A stretch of DNA of 11,219 bases from Bacillota bacterium. Its GTDB lineage: Bacteria; Bacillota; Clostridia; DSM-8532. The stretch covers positions 1 through 11,219 of the forward strand of contig JAEXRM010000123.1 in NCBI GenBank assembly GCA_023440865.1, read 5' to 3'. The position numbers and the translations under genes are program-made. This document shows, in pieces, positions 1-5,347 of this stretch (its first letter is position 1; the number at the start of each line of letters is the position of its first letter). The notes below the pieces were generated by a model that saw only the letters and a list, made by a program, of their open reading frames with translations, made no database searches and had not been told where the DNA came from.

Positions 1-390
1 CAGCACGACCAATGCGCCGGTTACAAACAGCGCGCGGATCAAGGGGATGTCATCGGGCTTCGGCAACAGGAAATGCACATATGCGGCCACGCCGGCCGCC
101 AGCAGCAGAAACGCGCCCGCGGCCAGCGGCAGGCCGACCGGCCTGTAGGCGGGCGGGCGCTGCAGGCGCTCGAGCAGCAGGTGCAGGATCAGCGCGGCCG
201 GGAACGCCAGCACGCAGCCGACAACCGCGCGGGCCAGGTTGTCGGTGTCGGCGCCGGTCCGCCCTTCCAGATGGACGATGCGCATCAGCAGGGCCGTGAC
301 GGCCAGGGCGAGCACGGGTGCCGCGGGAAACCTGCGGAAGCCTGCGAGCAGGCCGATGCCCGCGGACCGCAGCCATTTCGTGAGCTTCAT
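1..390 (-). CDS. DUF4153-like polytopic membrane protein (N-terminal part, cut by window edge)
   Basis: Reading leftwards from an ATG at 388-390, the frame is open for 130 codons to the window edge, so only the N-terminus is present. The start is preceded on the minus strand by AAGGAGG (395-401), 4 nt upstream. A short basic N-terminus (MKLTKWLRS) leads into three hydrophobic stretches, at roughly residues 25-36, 55-72 and 90-110, with a further one beginning near 121. This indicates an integral membrane protein. The pattern of an amphipathic start, a FRRFP motif (19-23), then LARAVVGCVLAFPAALIL and an LLER turn resembles the N-terminal half of DUF4153 proteins, whose function is unknown. The family call comes from recognising this pattern and is moderately sure; that a real membrane protein gene is here is much surer. 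It is divergent from the lipoprotein gene at 734. Confidence 0.75.
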   Translation of the reverse strand, partial: MKLTKWLRSAGIGLLAGFRRFPAAPVLALAVTALLMRIVHLEGRTGADTDNLARAVVGCVLAFPAALILHLLLERLQRPPAYRPVGLPLAAGAFLLLAAGVAAYVHFLLPKPDDIPLIRALFVTGALVVL

Positions 391-431
391 GGTGCCTCCT
401 TGCATGGAACCGCAATGGATCGGACCGCACC

Positions 432-440
432 ATCGTATCA
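432..440 (-). promoter_or_regulatory. Possible extended -10 promoter for the leftward membrane protein gene
   Basis: On the minus strand this reads TGATACGAT: a TGn extension followed by TACGAT, which matches four of six bases of TATAAT. It lies about 42 bp upstream of the leftward ATG. No good -35 hexamer is visible 16-18 bp further upstream, so the call rests on the extended -10 alone. Confidence 0.35.
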
Positions 441-450
441 CATGGTCCGG

Positions 451-569
451 GTTCCGGACAGGACGTCGTTCCGGACAAAGCGCCGTTCCGCGCAGAACGG
501 TGTGCCGGACGGCATGGTGTTGCGGATGGAACGGCACTTCGGCCAGCATGTCGTTTCGGATGGCGAAGG
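451..569. repeat. Degenerate 17-bp (34-bp higher-order) tandem repeat in the divergent control region
   Basis: Cutting the sequence every 17 bases from 451 gives seven consecutive units that share a GTTCCGGAC-like head: 451 GTTCCGGACAGGACGTC, 468 GTTCCGGACAAAGCGCC, 485 GTTCCGCGCAGAACGGT, 502 GTGCCGGACGGCATGGT, 519 GTTGCGGATGGAACGGC, 536 ACTTCGGCCAGCATGTC, 553 GTTTCGGATGGCGAAGG. CGG sits at the same phase (455, 472, 506, 523, 540, 557; CGC at 489). An isolated in-phase CGGAC lies at 421, and two further CGG follow at 16-bp spacing (573, 589). Units 1+2 against 3+4, and 3+4 against 5+6, each match at about 20 of 34 positions, suggesting an older 34-bp duplication. The period is not a multiple of three and no convincing ORF covers it. 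It fills most of the 343-bp gene-free stretch 391-733. Overlapping small dyads (445-459; 481-502) are part of it. Confidence 0.6.
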
Positions 570-595
570 ATGCGGTATGAAGTGGATGCGGCCGT

Positions 596-624
596 TTGAC
601 AAACCCAGACCGGGTCGATAGAAT
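596..624 (+). promoter_or_regulatory. Sigma-A-type promoter for the lipoprotein gene
   Basis: TTGACA (596-601) and TAGAAT (619-624) are separated by exactly 17 bp: a perfect -35 and a five-of-six -10. Transcription would begin near 631, giving a leader of about 100 nt before the ATG at 734. The -35 lies directly downstream of the phased repeat. Confidence 0.8.
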
Positions 625-733
625 GGGGCTGCCAGAAACGGGAAAAACTGTGTGCCGCAGTGCCCGCGGCGTGTGGAACCACCGTGACCCGGCCATATGC
701 CGCCAGTTCATCAGGCGAGTGGAGGAAACGATC

Positions 734-1669
734 ATGACAAAGAGAATGCTGGCCCTGCTGCTGGTCATCGTGATGGTGTTCGGTGCGTTCTCCGCCTGCG
801 GCAGGGGCGCCCCCGCCGTCGACGGCGGGACGAACACAGGCCGCTCCGACGATGCGGGCGGGGCGGACAAGGACAATGCGGGCGCCAAGGATGCGGACAA
901 GGACGCCCAGGACGGGGAAGCGTCATCCGAACCGGCGTCGCAGGAACCGGACGCATCGCGCGACACGGGCGAATCGGGTTCGAACCCCGGATCCGAGCTG
1001 TCCGATTTCGTTTCCGCCTATACGGAGGCGAAACAGGTGTCGATGGACAAACTGTCCGCCGAACTCGAGAATTCCACAGACTTCACGCTCTCCATGGGCT
1101 TGCTCGGCGTGGCGATGGTCGATCTGAACATCGCGTTTGTGCCGCTTTTTGACGCCGTCGACCAGACCGGCTTCGTACCCCTGCTCAACCTCAAGAATGC
1201 GTACCGGAAGGAGAGGGGCGGCATCATCACCTTCGGCGCCGACTATACCCGCGACGAGGATTCCGGTCAGGAAAAGAAGGGCGACCGCGTCTTCTGGGAC
1301 GGCAAGCTCGATGTGAAGGACCAGTCGCTGAGCTTTGTCTATTATACGGAGCGTGGCGGAAAGAAGATCGACCGCACCGTGATGGAGGCGACCAAGAACA
1401 AGGACGGCTCCTACACCTCGCAAACCATCACCTGCTCGGTGCCCGACGAGGGCGAGGCTTCCACCACCGGCTACTTCATCACGTTCGAGGGAGAGGACAT
1501 CCACATCCTCAGCGGTTCGCGCGGCGACGCAAATCCCGATTTCGACTACGAGACCGTCTTCAACAAGAAGAACGCGGATATTGCGGCGCTCTCGAAATCC
1601 TTTGATATCGGCATGGACATTTCCTTCGTCAAGGGAGAGGTCAAGTCGGCCGTCAAGTCGGACAACTGA
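734..1669 (+). CDS. Lipoprotein of unknown function with acidic linker
   Basis: This encodes a 311-residue secreted, lipid-anchored protein. The start is the ATG at 734, preceded by GGAGGAAA (721-728); earlier in-frame ATGs at 596 and later have no ribosome binding site and would bury the signal peptide. MTKR is followed by a hydrophobic core (residues 5-18) and a lipobox FSAC with the lipidated cysteine at C22. Residues 23-88 form a low-complexity Asp/Ala/Gly/Glu/Ser linker. It contains a 10-codon repeat beginning ADKD, seen in DNA as GCGGACAAGGAC at 863 and 893. The remaining ~220 residues look globular and beta-rich with alternating charged and aromatic positions (for example FWDGKLDVKDQSLSFVYY). 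I do not recognise the family. It has its own promoter and is followed by a hairpin, so it is probably monocistronic. It diverges from a membrane protein gene, but no functional link can be shown. Confidence 0.88.
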   Translation: MTKRMLALLLVIVMVFGAFSACGRGAPAVDGGTNTGRSDDAGGADKDNAGAKDADKDAQDGEASSEPASQEPDASRDTGESGSNPGSELSDFVSAYTEAKQVSMDKLSAELENSTDFTLSMGLLGVAMVDLNIAFVPLFDAVDQTGFVPLLNLKNAYRKERGGIITFGADYTRDEDSGQEKKGDRVFWDGKLDVKDQSLSFVYYTERGGKKIDRTVMEATKNKDGSYTSQTITCSVPDEGEASTTGYFITFEGEDIHILSGSRGDANPDFDYETVFNKKNADIAALSKSFDIGMDISFVKGEVKSAVKSDN

Positions 1670-1726
1670 TGCGGTTGCATGTTCGGCATCCCGGTCCGGC
1701 GTCCGGATCCGACAACGGGAGACATG

Positions 1727-1758
1727 GGGAGGCTGTTCCAGGCGGAACGGCCTCCCTT
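1727..1758 (+). terminator. Hairpin terminator candidate after the lipoprotein gene
   Basis: GGGAGGCTGTTCC (1727-1739) pairs over 13 bp, with one T-G wobble, with GGAACGGCCTCCC (1744-1756) around an AGGC loop. The stem is very stable, but only two T residues follow, so intrinsic termination may be weak or the hairpin may act as a 3' stabiliser. It lies 57 bp past the stop codon. The rest of 1670-1949 shows no clear gene or consensus promoter; a minor TCCGG/CCGGA hairpin is at 1695-1707. Confidence 0.6.
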
Positions 1759-1949
1759 GGCATGCATGGGGACCTGTCGTGTTGATGGTTGACGTATGTG
1801 GCAACCTTCTGACGTTTCACCACCGGCGGATCGGGGAAACTATGGATGGAAGATGGATTTGATTGTCAGTGGCACGAGCCGGGCCTCAACGTTCCGGCCG
1901 GGCACACGCGGCCGGGTCGGCGCCGGTCAGCCGGGGGGAGGTGAAGGCC

Positions 1950-2345
1950 GTGTTTGAAAGTGGCAACGACAGGCCGTTGTCCAGGCAGGACGGCATTCGC
2001 ACGCTGCTTTCCCGGGTGGAGGCGCACCGCACCTATCCGGGCTTCTCTGTCCATCTGATCTCGAACATGCAGGTGTTCACCCTGGCGCCCCAGTTCGACC
2101 GTCAATCCGTACGAGAGGTGCAGACCGCGCTCGCGGCGGCGAAGATGGCGCATCTGACGAGTGTGATCGATTTCGGCGCCATCACCGACATGCCCGTGTT
2201 CGTACTGGAAGCCCTCGATCTTGTCGTGCGGTTCGCGCGGATCGGCGGCGGCCATGTGTTGTTTCACGCCGGCAGTCCCGAGTTTCGCGGCATGCTCATG
2301 AACAGCCGCTTCAGGGATCTGCGTCGCTTTGTTGACGATTACTGA
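1950..2345 (+). CDS. STAS-like domain protein with degenerate phosphorylation site
   Basis: This 131-residue cytoplasmic protein starts at GTG 1950, six bases after GGAGGTG (1937-1943); the longer frame from 1863 lacks a ribosome binding site. After a ~30-residue N-terminal stretch, residues 32-131 follow the STAS (SpoIIAA-like) order: strand FSVHLI, a turn at LAPQFDRQS, a helix REVQTALAAAK (55-65), core strand SVIDFGAI (71-78), a helix VFVLEALDLVVRFARIGGG, strand HVLFHA, and PEFRGMLMNSRF. In anti-sigma-factor antagonists the loop after the core strand carries DSSG, whose serine is phosphorylated. Here the loop reads T79-D80-M81-P82, so the serine is missing. If the fold call is right, the protein cannot be switched by the usual serine kinase and may be a constitutive or structural partner. 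The family call is from pattern, not a search. The next gene begins 15 bp downstream, so the two are probably co-transcribed. No consensus promoter is obvious upstream. Confidence 0.7.
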   Translation: MFESGNDRPLSRQDGIRTLLSRVEAHRTYPGFSVHLISNMQVFTLAPQFDRQSVREVQTALAAAKMAHLTSVIDFGAITDMPVFVLEALDLVVRFARIGGGHVLFHAGSPEFRGMLMNSRFRDLRRFVDDY

Positions 2346-2360
2346 GTAGGAGGTGGGCGC

Positions 2361-2609
2361 ATGCGGCCCGAGCCATCCATCCATGAGCAGCGGAACCGCC
2401 TGTACCGATCCCTTCCCCCGTTCGGAACGCTCAGCGGCGGACGGGTGCTCGAAGAGAGCCGGAAGCTTGATGCTCTCGTCCTGCGGTATTACCGCACGAT
2501 GGGCAGCGACGCGCCGACCCCGCCGGACAGGAACCCGGCACGGGAAGCGGGCGATACGGGCGATGCAGGCGACATCGCATCGCCCGGCGAACCGGAACAC
2601 ACATCCTGA
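2361..2609 (+). CDS. Spo0E-like aspartyl-phosphate phosphatase family protein
   Basis: An 82-residue protein starting at ATG 2361, seven bases after AGGAGG (2348-2353). Residues 8-45 match the small Spo0E-like helix-loop-helix family: a first helix around EQRNRLYRSL, a loop rich in Gly and Pro, and a second helix carrying the signature S-x-x-L-D (S33-R-K-L36-D37) followed by YYR (43-45). Family members such as Spo0E, YisI and YnzD dephosphorylate Spo0A~P and thereby hold back sporulation; the SxxLD motif is the recognised signature. Residues 46-82 are a Pro/Asp/Gly-rich tail with a GDTGDAGD repeat, probably disordered and unlike the short tails of most members. The gene lies 15 bp after the STAS-like gene, with no promoter between. 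The target response regulator cannot be read from the sequence. An alternative is a family member acting on another regulator. Confidence 0.78.
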   Translation: MRPEPSIHEQRNRLYRSLPPFGTLSGGRVLEESRKLDALVLRYYRTMGSDAPTPPDRNPAREAGDTGDAGDIASPGEPEHTS

Positions 2610-2652
2610 CACGAAGTTGCGGGGATCGGCGCAAACCTCCCGCATGCGTTGG

Positions 2653-2681
2653 CACGCAAGGCTTTCACGCGCCATTGCGTG
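2653..2681. promoter_or_regulatory. Operator-like dyad just upstream of the rpsR -35
   Basis: CACGCAA (2653-2659) and TTGCGTG (2675-2681) form a perfect 7-bp inverted repeat separated by 15 bp, so the half-site centres are 22 bp apart (about two helical turns). The right arm ends one base before the -35. Two smaller hairpins (2645-2658; 2666-2681) can form from the same bases, so a weak terminator after the Spo0E-like gene is an alternative reading. Confidence 0.4.
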
Positions 2682-2682
2682 A

Positions 2683-2711
2683 TTGACACCCATCAGACGC
2701 TGTGGTATCAT
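2683..2711 (+). promoter_or_regulatory. Sigma-A-type promoter for rpsR-rplI
   Basis: TTGACA (2683-2688), a 17-bp spacer and TATCAT (2706-2711) make a strong promoter; TGTGG directly precedes the -10. Transcription would start near 2718, giving a leader of about 113 nt before rpsR. Confidence 0.75.
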
Positions 2712-2743
2712 AATCAGGCTGTACCCGATAGAGCCTCACAGAA

Positions 2744-2755
2744 GGGGCCGGCCCC
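2744..2755 (+). promoter_or_regulatory. Palindrome/hairpin in the rpsR leader
   Basis: GGGGCCGGCCCC is a perfect 12-bp palindrome within the predicted rpsR 5' leader; as RNA it can form GGGG/CCCC closed by a CCGG loop. A second small hairpin, GTATC-TTTC-GATAC, lies at about 2791-2804, upstream of the ribosome binding site. Whether either is regulatory is unknown. Confidence 0.3.
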
Positions 2756-2830
2756 AGATGGCCAAAAGCGGAAATTGATGATTGATTTGTGTATCTTTCG
2801 ATACGAGACGTTTGGAAGGAGGCATCCAGG

Positions 2831-3133
2831 ATGTCTGAAGCAAAGAGGGACAGGGGTCCGAGAGACCGTTCCGGCGACCGCGACCGCGGCCCGCGCTCGG
2901 GTGGACCGGGTGGACGCATGAGGCGTTCCCGCCGCAAGGTCTGCGCATTCTGCGCCGACAAGGTGGAGACGATCGACTACAAGGATATCATGAAGCTGCG
3001 CAAGTTCCTGTCCGAGAAGGGCAAGATCCTGCCCCGCCGCATCTCCGGCAACTGCGCGAAGCACCAGCGCCAGCTGACCATCAGCATCAAGCGCGCCCGC
3101 TCCATCGCCCTGCTGCCCTACACCACCGATTGA
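2831..3133 (+). CDS. rpsR: Small ribosomal subunit protein bS18
   Basis: A 100-residue bS18, a component of the 30S platform that binds next to S6. The start is ATG 2831, eight bases after AAGGAGG (2816-2822). The core (residues 34-100) has the characteristic RRKVCAFC, DYKDIMKLRKFLSEKGKILPRR-type helix region, NCAKHQRQLT and a terminal RARSIALLPY. Cys38, Cys41, Cys75 and His78 are all present, consistent with the zinc-binding (C+) version of S18. Residues 1-33 form an Arg/Gly/Asp-rich extension longer than in many relatives and probably disordered until bound to rRNA. The gene has its own promoter. rpsF and ssb, often upstream of rpsR in Bacillota, are not here. rplI follows after 262 bp. Confidence 0.97.
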   Translation: MSEAKRDRGPRDRSGDRDRGPRSGGPGGRMRRSRRKVCAFCADKVETIDYKDIMKLRKFLSEKGKILPRRISGNCAKHQRQLTISIKRARSIALLPYTTD

Positions 3134-3137
3134 TTCG

Positions 3138-3185
3138 AACCGGCATCCGCAAGGCCTGTGTCCGTGCGGATACCTGTTTCCGGTT
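3138..3185 (+). promoter_or_regulatory. Nested hairpin just after rpsR
   Basis: An inner stem ATCCGCA (3145-3151)/TGCGGAT (3165-3171) is enclosed by AACCGG (3138-3143)/CCGGTT (3180-3185). It begins 5 nt after the rpsR stop. There is no T-run of terminator quality (only TGTTT inside), so it may be a weak terminator or 3' mRNA stabiliser. A hairpin with the same left arm ATCCGCAAG follows hpt. Confidence 0.45.
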
Positions 3186-3251
3186 GCAGTCGCGGCGTCC
3201 CTTCGGAACCGCGCCACATCGATCGGCCGGAACCATAGCATACATGCACGA

Positions 3252-3281
3252 GCAGCCTATAGATGCGAGTCTATAGGCTGT
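3252..3281 (+). promoter_or_regulatory. Long GNRA-capped hairpin between rpsR and rplI
   Basis: CAGCCTATAG (3253-3262) pairs perfectly with CTATAGGCTG (3271-3280); A3263-T3270 and a T-G wobble extend the stem, leaving a GCGA tetraloop (3265-3268). A G-T wobble at 3252/3281 closes the base. TCTTGGCATT follows, a poor terminator tract. A structured RNA element or attenuator of the rpsR-rplI transcript is likely; a simple terminator is less so because no promoter for rplI is evident downstream. Confidence 0.5.
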
Positions 3282-3365
3282 CTTGGCATTGTACCCGGCA
3301 GCCGGGACCAGGCCGACTGCACCGTCATGTCCCCGATCCATCCGACAGGTGCCCTGCACCGACAC

Positions 3366-3390
3366 CGCCGCGAGGCGGCGCCAAGGAGGT
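3366..3390 (+). promoter_or_regulatory. Hairpin abutting the rplI ribosome binding site
   Basis: CGCCGC (3366-3371) and GCGGCG (3375-3380) form a six-pair GC stem with a three-base loop, ending two bases before the Shine-Dalgarno AAGGAGGT (3383-3390). The stem leaves the ribosome binding site itself free, so it would set its accessibility rather than bury it. Confidence 0.45.
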
Positions 3391-3395
3391 ACGCC

Positions 3396-3845
3396 ATGAA
3401 GGTCATTTTGAAGAAGGACGACAAGAACCTCGGCAAGAAGAATGCCATCGTCGAGGTCAACGACGGGTATGCCCGCAACTACCTCATTCCCCGGGGCATC
3501 GCTGTCGAGGCGACGGCCGCGGCCCAGAACGAGGCCATCGCGAAGCTGCAGGGAGAGAAATACCGCAAGGATCATGAGCTCGACGCGGCGAAGAAGCTCG
3601 GGGGCATCCTGTCAGGCCTGACGGTCGTCATGAAGGCGAAGGCCGGAGAAAACGGGAAACTGTTCGGTTCCATCACCAGCAAGGATGTCGCCGAAGCCCT
3701 CAAGTCCCAGCACAAGCACGAGATCGACAAGAAGATGTTCCACATGCCGGAAGCCATCAAGACGCTCGGTGAGACGGAAGTGGAGCTGCGCCTGTACGCC
3801 GGCGTCAGCGCAAGGCTCAAGGTGCGTGTCGAACCCGAGCACTGA
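3396..3845 (+). CDS. rplI: Large ribosomal subunit protein bL9
   Basis: A 149-residue bL9, the usual length for the family. It binds 23S rRNA at the base of the L1 stalk and projects from the 50S surface. The start is ATG 3396, five bases after AAGGAGGT; an upstream in-frame ATG at 3327 has no ribosome binding site. The N-terminal RNA-binding domain (MKVILKKD, NDGYARNYLIPRG at 22-34) is followed by a charged connecting helix (~41-75). The C-terminal domain has GENGKLFGSITS, the helix around EIDKKMFHM, and a terminal LRLYAGVSARLKVRVEPE. All parts are intact. It lies downstream of rpsR on the same strand and 110 bp before dnaB, with hairpins in both gaps. Confidence 0.97.
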   Translation: MKVILKKDDKNLGKKNAIVEVNDGYARNYLIPRGIAVEATAAAQNEAIAKLQGEKYRKDHELDAAKKLGGILSGLTVVMKAKAGENGKLFGSITSKDVAEALKSQHKHEIDKKMFHMPEAIKTLGETEVELRLYAGVSARLKVRVEPEH

Positions 3846-3876
3846 GATGCCGCGGGGATGCCACAACGGCGGCATC
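3846..3876 (+). promoter_or_regulatory. Mutually exclusive hairpins after rplI
   Basis: GATGCCGC (3846-3853), starting right after the rplI stop, is perfectly complementary to GCGGCATC (3869-3876). A second copy, GATGCC (3857-3862), can pair with GGCATC (3871-3876) instead. Two alternative stems sharing a right arm resemble an attenuator, but the T-rich stretch TTTGTCTTTT lies only later (3917-3926). The rest of 3877-3955 is GC-rich and holds no other clear site; no dnaB promoter is seen. Confidence 0.35.
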
Positions 3877-3955
3877 GCGGGACGGCGGGCGTGACCGCGG
3901 GGCCGTGTCGCCGCATTTGTCTTTTCCCGGCCATGCCGGAGTTGGAGGCGCGTCC

Positions 3956-5287
3956 ATGGACAGCGGTCAGCACGAAAGAATACCACCCCACAACCTGGAT
4001 GCGGAGATGTCCGTGCTGGGCGCCCTGCTCATCGACCGGAACGCGCTCTCCGAAGTCAGCGGCCGGCTCAAGCCCGATGCCTTCTACCTCGAGAAGCACC
4101 GGGAGATTTTTGACGCCATCATGGAGCTGTACGAGGACTCGATGCCGGTCGACGTGATCACCGTGTCGGATATCCTGATGCGCCGCGGTACGCTCGGCAA
4201 GGTTGGCGACATGGAGTACATCGCCAATCTGGCGACCTCCGTGCCGACTACCGCGAATGTCAAGCACTATACCACCATCATCGAGGACAAGGCGCTGCTG
4301 CGCAAGCTCATCGGCATCTCCGGCGAAATCGCCGACCTGGGCCTTTCGGGCAGCCTGGAGGGGGACGAGGTGCTGCAGCTGGCCGAGAAGTCGATCTTCG
4401 ACATCTCGCAGGGCATCAACCGTTCGGGCCTGGAAAACATCAGCACGGTCCTTGACGCCACCTTCTCGCACCTCGAGGATCTCTACCGCAACAAGTCCGA
4501 TCTGACGGGCGTCACCAGCGGCTTCCGCGACCTCGACCGGAAGACCGCCGGTTTCCAGCGCAGCGATCTCATCCTCATCGCGGCCCGTCCGGCCATGGGC
4601 AAGACCTCGTTCATCCTCAACGTGGTCGCCAATGCCGCCATGGCCAAGGTGCCGGTTGCCGTGTTCAGCCTGGAAATGTCGCGCGAACAGCTCGTCAGCC
4701 GCATTCTGTCGCTCGAGGCGATGGTGGATCTCGAGAAGATGCGTACCGGCAACCTCCAGGAGGATGACTGGACGAAGATCGCCCATGCGCTCGGCCCGCT
4801 ATCGAAGGCGCCGATCTATCTGGACGACAATGCCCAGACGAACGCCATGGAGATGATGTCCAAGTGCCGCAAGCTGAAAATGGAAAAGGGCCTGGGCTTG
4901 ATCGTCATCGACTATCTCCAGCTGATGGAAGGCCGCAAGAAAACGGACAGCCGGCAGCAGGAGATCTCCGAGATCTCCCGTGCGCTCAAGATCATGGCCA
5001 AGGAGCTGCAGGTGCCCGTCATCGCCCTTTCGCAGCTCTCGCGCGCTCCGGAAATGCGACAGGACCACCGCCCCATTCTCTCGGACCTGCGCGAATCGGG
5101 CGCCATCGAGCAGGACGCCGACATCGTCATGTTCCTGTACCGCGACGACTACTACAACGAAGACTCCGAAAAACGCAACATTGCGGAAGTCATCCTTGCC
5201 AAGCACCGTAACGGTTCCACCGGTACCGTCGAGCTTGCCTGGATTCCGCAGTACACGAAGTTCGGGAATCTCGAGTTCACCCAATAG
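3956..5287 (+). CDS. dnaB: Replicative DNA helicase DnaB
   Basis: A 443-residue DnaB-family helicase, the hexameric 5'-3' helicase of the replication fork. The start is ATG 3956, seven bases after GGAGG (3944-3948), giving the usual N-terminus IPPHNLDAEMSVLGALL. Domains run as an N-terminal helical collar (~10-110), a linker and a RecA-like motor (~180-443). Walker A is ARPAMGKTS (K216, T217). Walker B is LIVIDYLQLM (D319), with LSQLSRAPEMR and SDLRESGAIEQDADIV following. The arginine-finger segment is KHRNGSTG. No intein or frameshift is present. The gene follows rplI as in many Bacillota and is 60 bp from tilS on the same strand, so the two are probably co-transcribed. In Bacillus nomenclature this protein is called DnaC. 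Confidence 0.96.
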   Translation: MDSGQHERIPPHNLDAEMSVLGALLIDRNALSEVSGRLKPDAFYLEKHREIFDAIMELYEDSMPVDVITVSDILMRRGTLGKVGDMEYIANLATSVPTTANVKHYTTIIEDKALLRKLIGISGEIADLGLSGSLEGDEVLQLAEKSIFDISQGINRSGLENISTVLDATFSHLEDLYRNKSDLTGVTSGFRDLDRKTAGFQRSDLILIAARPAMGKTSFILNVVANAAMAKVPVAVFSLEMSREQLVSRILSLEAMVDLEKMRTGNLQEDDWTKIAHALGPLSKAPIYLDDNAQTNAMEMMSKCRKLKMEKGLGLIVIDYLQLMEGRKKTDSRQQEISEISRALKIMAKELQVPVIALSQLSRAPEMRQDHRPILSDLRESGAIEQDADIVMFLYRDDYYNEDSEKRNIAEVILAKHRNGSTGTVELAWIPQYTKFGNLEFTQ

Positions 5288-5347
5288 GCACGCCCCGGTC
5301 GCAAGCCCGGCATGACGCGCCGGGCGGGCGGGCGGCGAAGGAACGAC

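Noticed and set aside
451..569. CRISPR array interpretation of the 17-bp periodic repeat
   Set aside because: Units are contiguous and degenerate with no unique spacers of CRISPR length, and no cas genes are present.
50..682. A 210-codon minus-strand frame over the left end
   Set aside because: The neighbouring minus-strand frame from 390 has a ribosome binding site and membrane helices; this one is Arg/Pro/Ala-rich shadow sequence that crosses the repeat array.
923..1804. A 293-codon minus-strand frame over the lipoprotein gene
   Set aside because: The opposite strand has a promoter, ribosome binding site and lipoprotein signal; the antisense product has no coherent domain.
1833..1842. GGGGAAACTA resembling the -10 element of a forespore sigma-F promoter upstream of the STAS-like gene
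   Set aside because: It fits the -10 pattern by eye, but no matching -35 lies at the required spacing, and the start codon is over 100 bp away.
1879..1935. Four CCGGG boxes (1879, 1898, 1912, 1931) upstream of the STAS-like gene
   Set aside because: Spacing is irregular (19, 14, 19) and such GC strings are common in this sequence.
3572..4786. A 404-codon minus-strand frame antisense to rplI and dnaB
   Set aside because: It is a codon-bias shadow of rplI and dnaB with no ribosome binding site or recognisable domain.
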